Source: Clostridiaceae bacterium
GTDB taxonomy: Bacteria > Bacillota_A > Clostridia > Acetivibrionales > Acetivibrionaceae
DNA: 7,054 nucleotides
Assembly: GCA_012513545.1 (NCBI GenBank)
Contig: JAAZCB010000590.1
Span: 1 to 7,054 of the forward strand
Direction of reading: 5' to 3'
Shown here: in pieces, positions 5,422 through 7,054 of the stretch
Position numbering within the stretch: position 1 is the first letter of the stretch
Layout of the letters: each line of letters begins with the position of its first letter
Translations under genes and position numbers: made by a program
The notes under the pieces: generated by a model
What the model saw: the letters and a program-made list of their open reading frames with translations, nothing else
Told to the model about the DNA's origin: nothing
The model's database searches: none

Positions 5422-7054
5422 TTAGTCCTGAATGCTTTTTAAAGCGTCTTTTGTGATTATTATATCCGATATTTCAAGCTCATTCAAATATGAACATATC
5501 TCATTCTGATAGTAATCCAGGTCTAGAGTTTTCCCTGTTGAAAAATCATATATTTCTCTTGTGTCATTAATATATACATAGTCATTTTTGATTATCGAAC
5601 CATTTCTTAATACAGCATATCCAGTATCAGTATTTAACAGGTCTTTGCCCATTGCGCACGGAGCCTGGAGGTCCATCATGTTTGCAATAGTAGGCAGGAT
5701 ATCAATCTGACCTCCGGTTGTGCTTATAACTTTTCCGAAGACTTGACCCGGATAATGCATAATAAGCGGAACTTTCTGGAGTTTGGCCCAGTTTATATCG
5801 CTGTAGTCAACATCAAGGAAGTCTAGGAGCTCTTCAGCCTGAATTTTAGGAACTGCCGAATGGTCGCCATACAATACAAGCAAGCTGTTGTCGTATAGTC
5901 CACGGCTTTTCAGGTCTTCAATAAACTCTCCAATGCACTTGTCTGCATAGTTAGCTGCCTTTAAATAGTTTCCTATATAAGTTTCTTCATACTCTCCAAC
6001 ATCAAATTGGTAATCCTCAAAAAAATTGAAGGGATGATGGCTGGATAAAGTTATAAAGAAGCTGTAAAAAAGCTTTGAGGTATCTATTTTATCAAGAGAT
6101 TGTCTGAAAAAGGAAGAGTCGCTCAAGGCTTCACCTTTCCAACCTGCAAAGTCGTCCTGAATATAATCGCTGCCACTTACAAATCTGTCAAAACCCAAGG
6201 TTTCATACATTTGCTTTCTGTTCCAGAATTGGTCTTCAAAGGCATGCAGGACATAAGTATTATATCCCCCGCTTTTTAAGATTTTTGGAAGCGAATCGTA
6301 AGTATTTTCAGAGAACCTGAAGTATACTGAACCTTCTTTTGCAGGATAAAGAGAAGTGTTACATAGAAATTCCGCATCCGATGTGTTGCCTCCTGCAACC
6401 TGGTAATACAAGTTGTCAAAATACAGACTCTCTTTAACAAGTTTATTTAAGTTTGGTGTAATTTCCTTTCCGTTTATCTCTCTATTAATTACAAAATGCT
6501 GCATGGCTTCTATTTGAACAATGATAAGGTTCTTACCTTTGCAGATTCCCTTGTAGTTTAGTGAGGACGCAGTAGTTTTCCTGTTTAAAAAAGTATTAAT
6601 ACTATCCTTCTCTTCGTTTGTTAAATCTTCATCTTCCAATAACAATTCACTTAAATAAAGCTTTGTGTTATAGAAATGGGAATAAAAAACCCCCAGGCTT
6701 TTGGCTGAATAGTTGTTGCTGTAAGCAAATGCATTGATGTTTGACTTGGGGAAAATTGCTAACACAATTGCAAAACCCACCAATGAAAGACTGACCGAAC
6801 GTATCAACCTTTTGGAGAACTTGATTTTTTCAATATTCTTATTTAACATGAACACACTAGCAAGCATAAACGGAAGATCAATAATATAAAGGACATCTTT
6901 TATTTTAAACAAACTCATAATACTTTGGTCTACAGAACTGATAAGCTTGATATCAAACTGAAAAAATACAGGAATTGTTATAAGATTGTAATAATACCTG
7001 AAGAAGTTTGTATCCGCAACAAGCAGAGTAGTAACCAGAAAATTGAAAAATAAA
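5422..7054 (-). CDS. ltaS: LtaS-family lipoteichoic acid synthase (sulfatase fold), N-terminus outside window
   Basis: LtaS enzymes transfer glycerol-phosphate from phosphatidylglycerol onto a growing lipoteichoic acid chain on the outer membrane face. The frame is open from the stop at 5422-5424 to the right edge, giving at least 543 residues. The ATG at 6918 is internal, because the codons before it encode LtaS-like sequence (FFNFLVTTLLVADTNFFRYY, then LITIPVFFQFD). Three membrane segments are visible, consistent with the last part of a five-helix domain. The extracellular sulfatase domain has VQIEAM (Glu, codon 6508-6510), GNTSDAEF with the nucleophile Thr (codon 6382-6384), LHAFEDQFWNR, LSSHHPF and YGDHSAV (Asp-His, codons 5860-5865). 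These match the metal, nucleophile and substrate positions of LtaS. An AFA-Y site (6724-6732) after the last helix could be a signal peptidase cut, as occurs in Staphylococcus aureus LtaS. The gene converges on the kinase gene. A related phosphoglycerol transferase role is possible; the symbol is by homology. Confidence 0.92.
   Translation of the reverse strand, partial: LFFNFLVTTLLVADTNFFRYYYNLITIPVFFQFDIKLISSVDQSIMSLFKIKDVLYIIDLPFMLASVFMLNKNIEKIKFSKRLIRSVSLSLVGFAIVLAIFPKSNINAFAYSNNYSAKSLGVFYSHFYNTKLYLSELLLEDEDLTNEEKDSINTFLNRKTTASSLNYKGICKGKNLIIVQIEAMQHFVINREINGKEITPNLNKLVKESLYFDNLYYQVAGGNTSDAEFLCNTSLYPAKEGSVYFRFSENTYDSLPKILKSGGYNTYVLHAFEDQFWNRKQMYETLGFDRFVSGSDYIQDDFAGWKGEALSDSSFFRQSLDKIDTSKLFYSFFITLSSHHPFNFFEDYQFDVGEYEETYIGNYLKAANYADKCIGEFIEDLKSRGLYDNSLLVLYGDHSAVPKIQAEELLDFLDVDYSDINWAKLQKVPLIMHYPGQVFGKVISTTGGQIDILPTIANMMDLQAPCAMGKDLLNTDTGYAVLRNGSIIKNDYVYINDTREIYDFSTGKTLDLDYYQNEICSYLNELEISDIIITKDALKSIQD

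Overview
The window looks like chromosomal DNA of a low-GC, Gram-positive, Clostridia-like bacterium. The base composition is AT-rich, Shine-Dalgarno (SD) sites are strong and purine-rich, sigmaA-type promoters with extended -10 elements occur, and there is a lipoteichoic-acid-synthase-type gene. This assignment is inference. No mobile element, CRISPR array, rRNA or tRNA was seen.

Layout: (1) Bases 1-167 form a leader or intergenic stretch with a possible promoter and a strong GC-rich hairpin, followed by truA (168-905), a tRNA pseudouridine synthase. (2) A promoter with a perfect TATAAT starts a probable three-gene operon on the + strand: a SEC-C zinc-motif protein (1004-1504), a signal peptidase II (lspA-like, about 1562-1999) and a 93-residue protein with 14 cysteines (2028-2309). 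The lspA-like gene has an intact family sequence but no ATG, GTG or TTG where its first helix must begin. The best-placed initiator is ATA (1562), just after a good SD. (3) A 360-base non-coding stretch holds a well-formed promoter (TTGCGA, 17 bases, TATAAT with an upstream TG) and leads into an 855-residue membrane-bound CheA-like sensor kinase (2670-5237). The kinase has an extracellular Cache-like sensor, HAMP, a PAS-like domain, Hpt, a CheA P3-like segment and a CheA-type ATPase, but no CheW-like P5 domain. (4) A 184-base gap between convergent genes carries one candidate terminator for each direction. (5) On the - strand, from 5422 off the right edge, lies an LtaS-family lipoteichoic acid synthase. 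Its reading frame stays open to the window end, so the N-terminus is missing and the first in-window ATG (6918) is internal.

Themes: several products act at the cell envelope (signal peptidase II, sensor kinase, LtaS), but nothing in the sequence ties them into one pathway. The most unusual points are the start-less lspA-like gene, the three-codon ORF (MKL-stop) that takes the SD of the SEC-C gene and overlaps its start as ATGA, the CheA-like kinase without a CheW-docking domain, and the small cysteine-rich protein. I found no convincing new multi-gene system such as a defence island.
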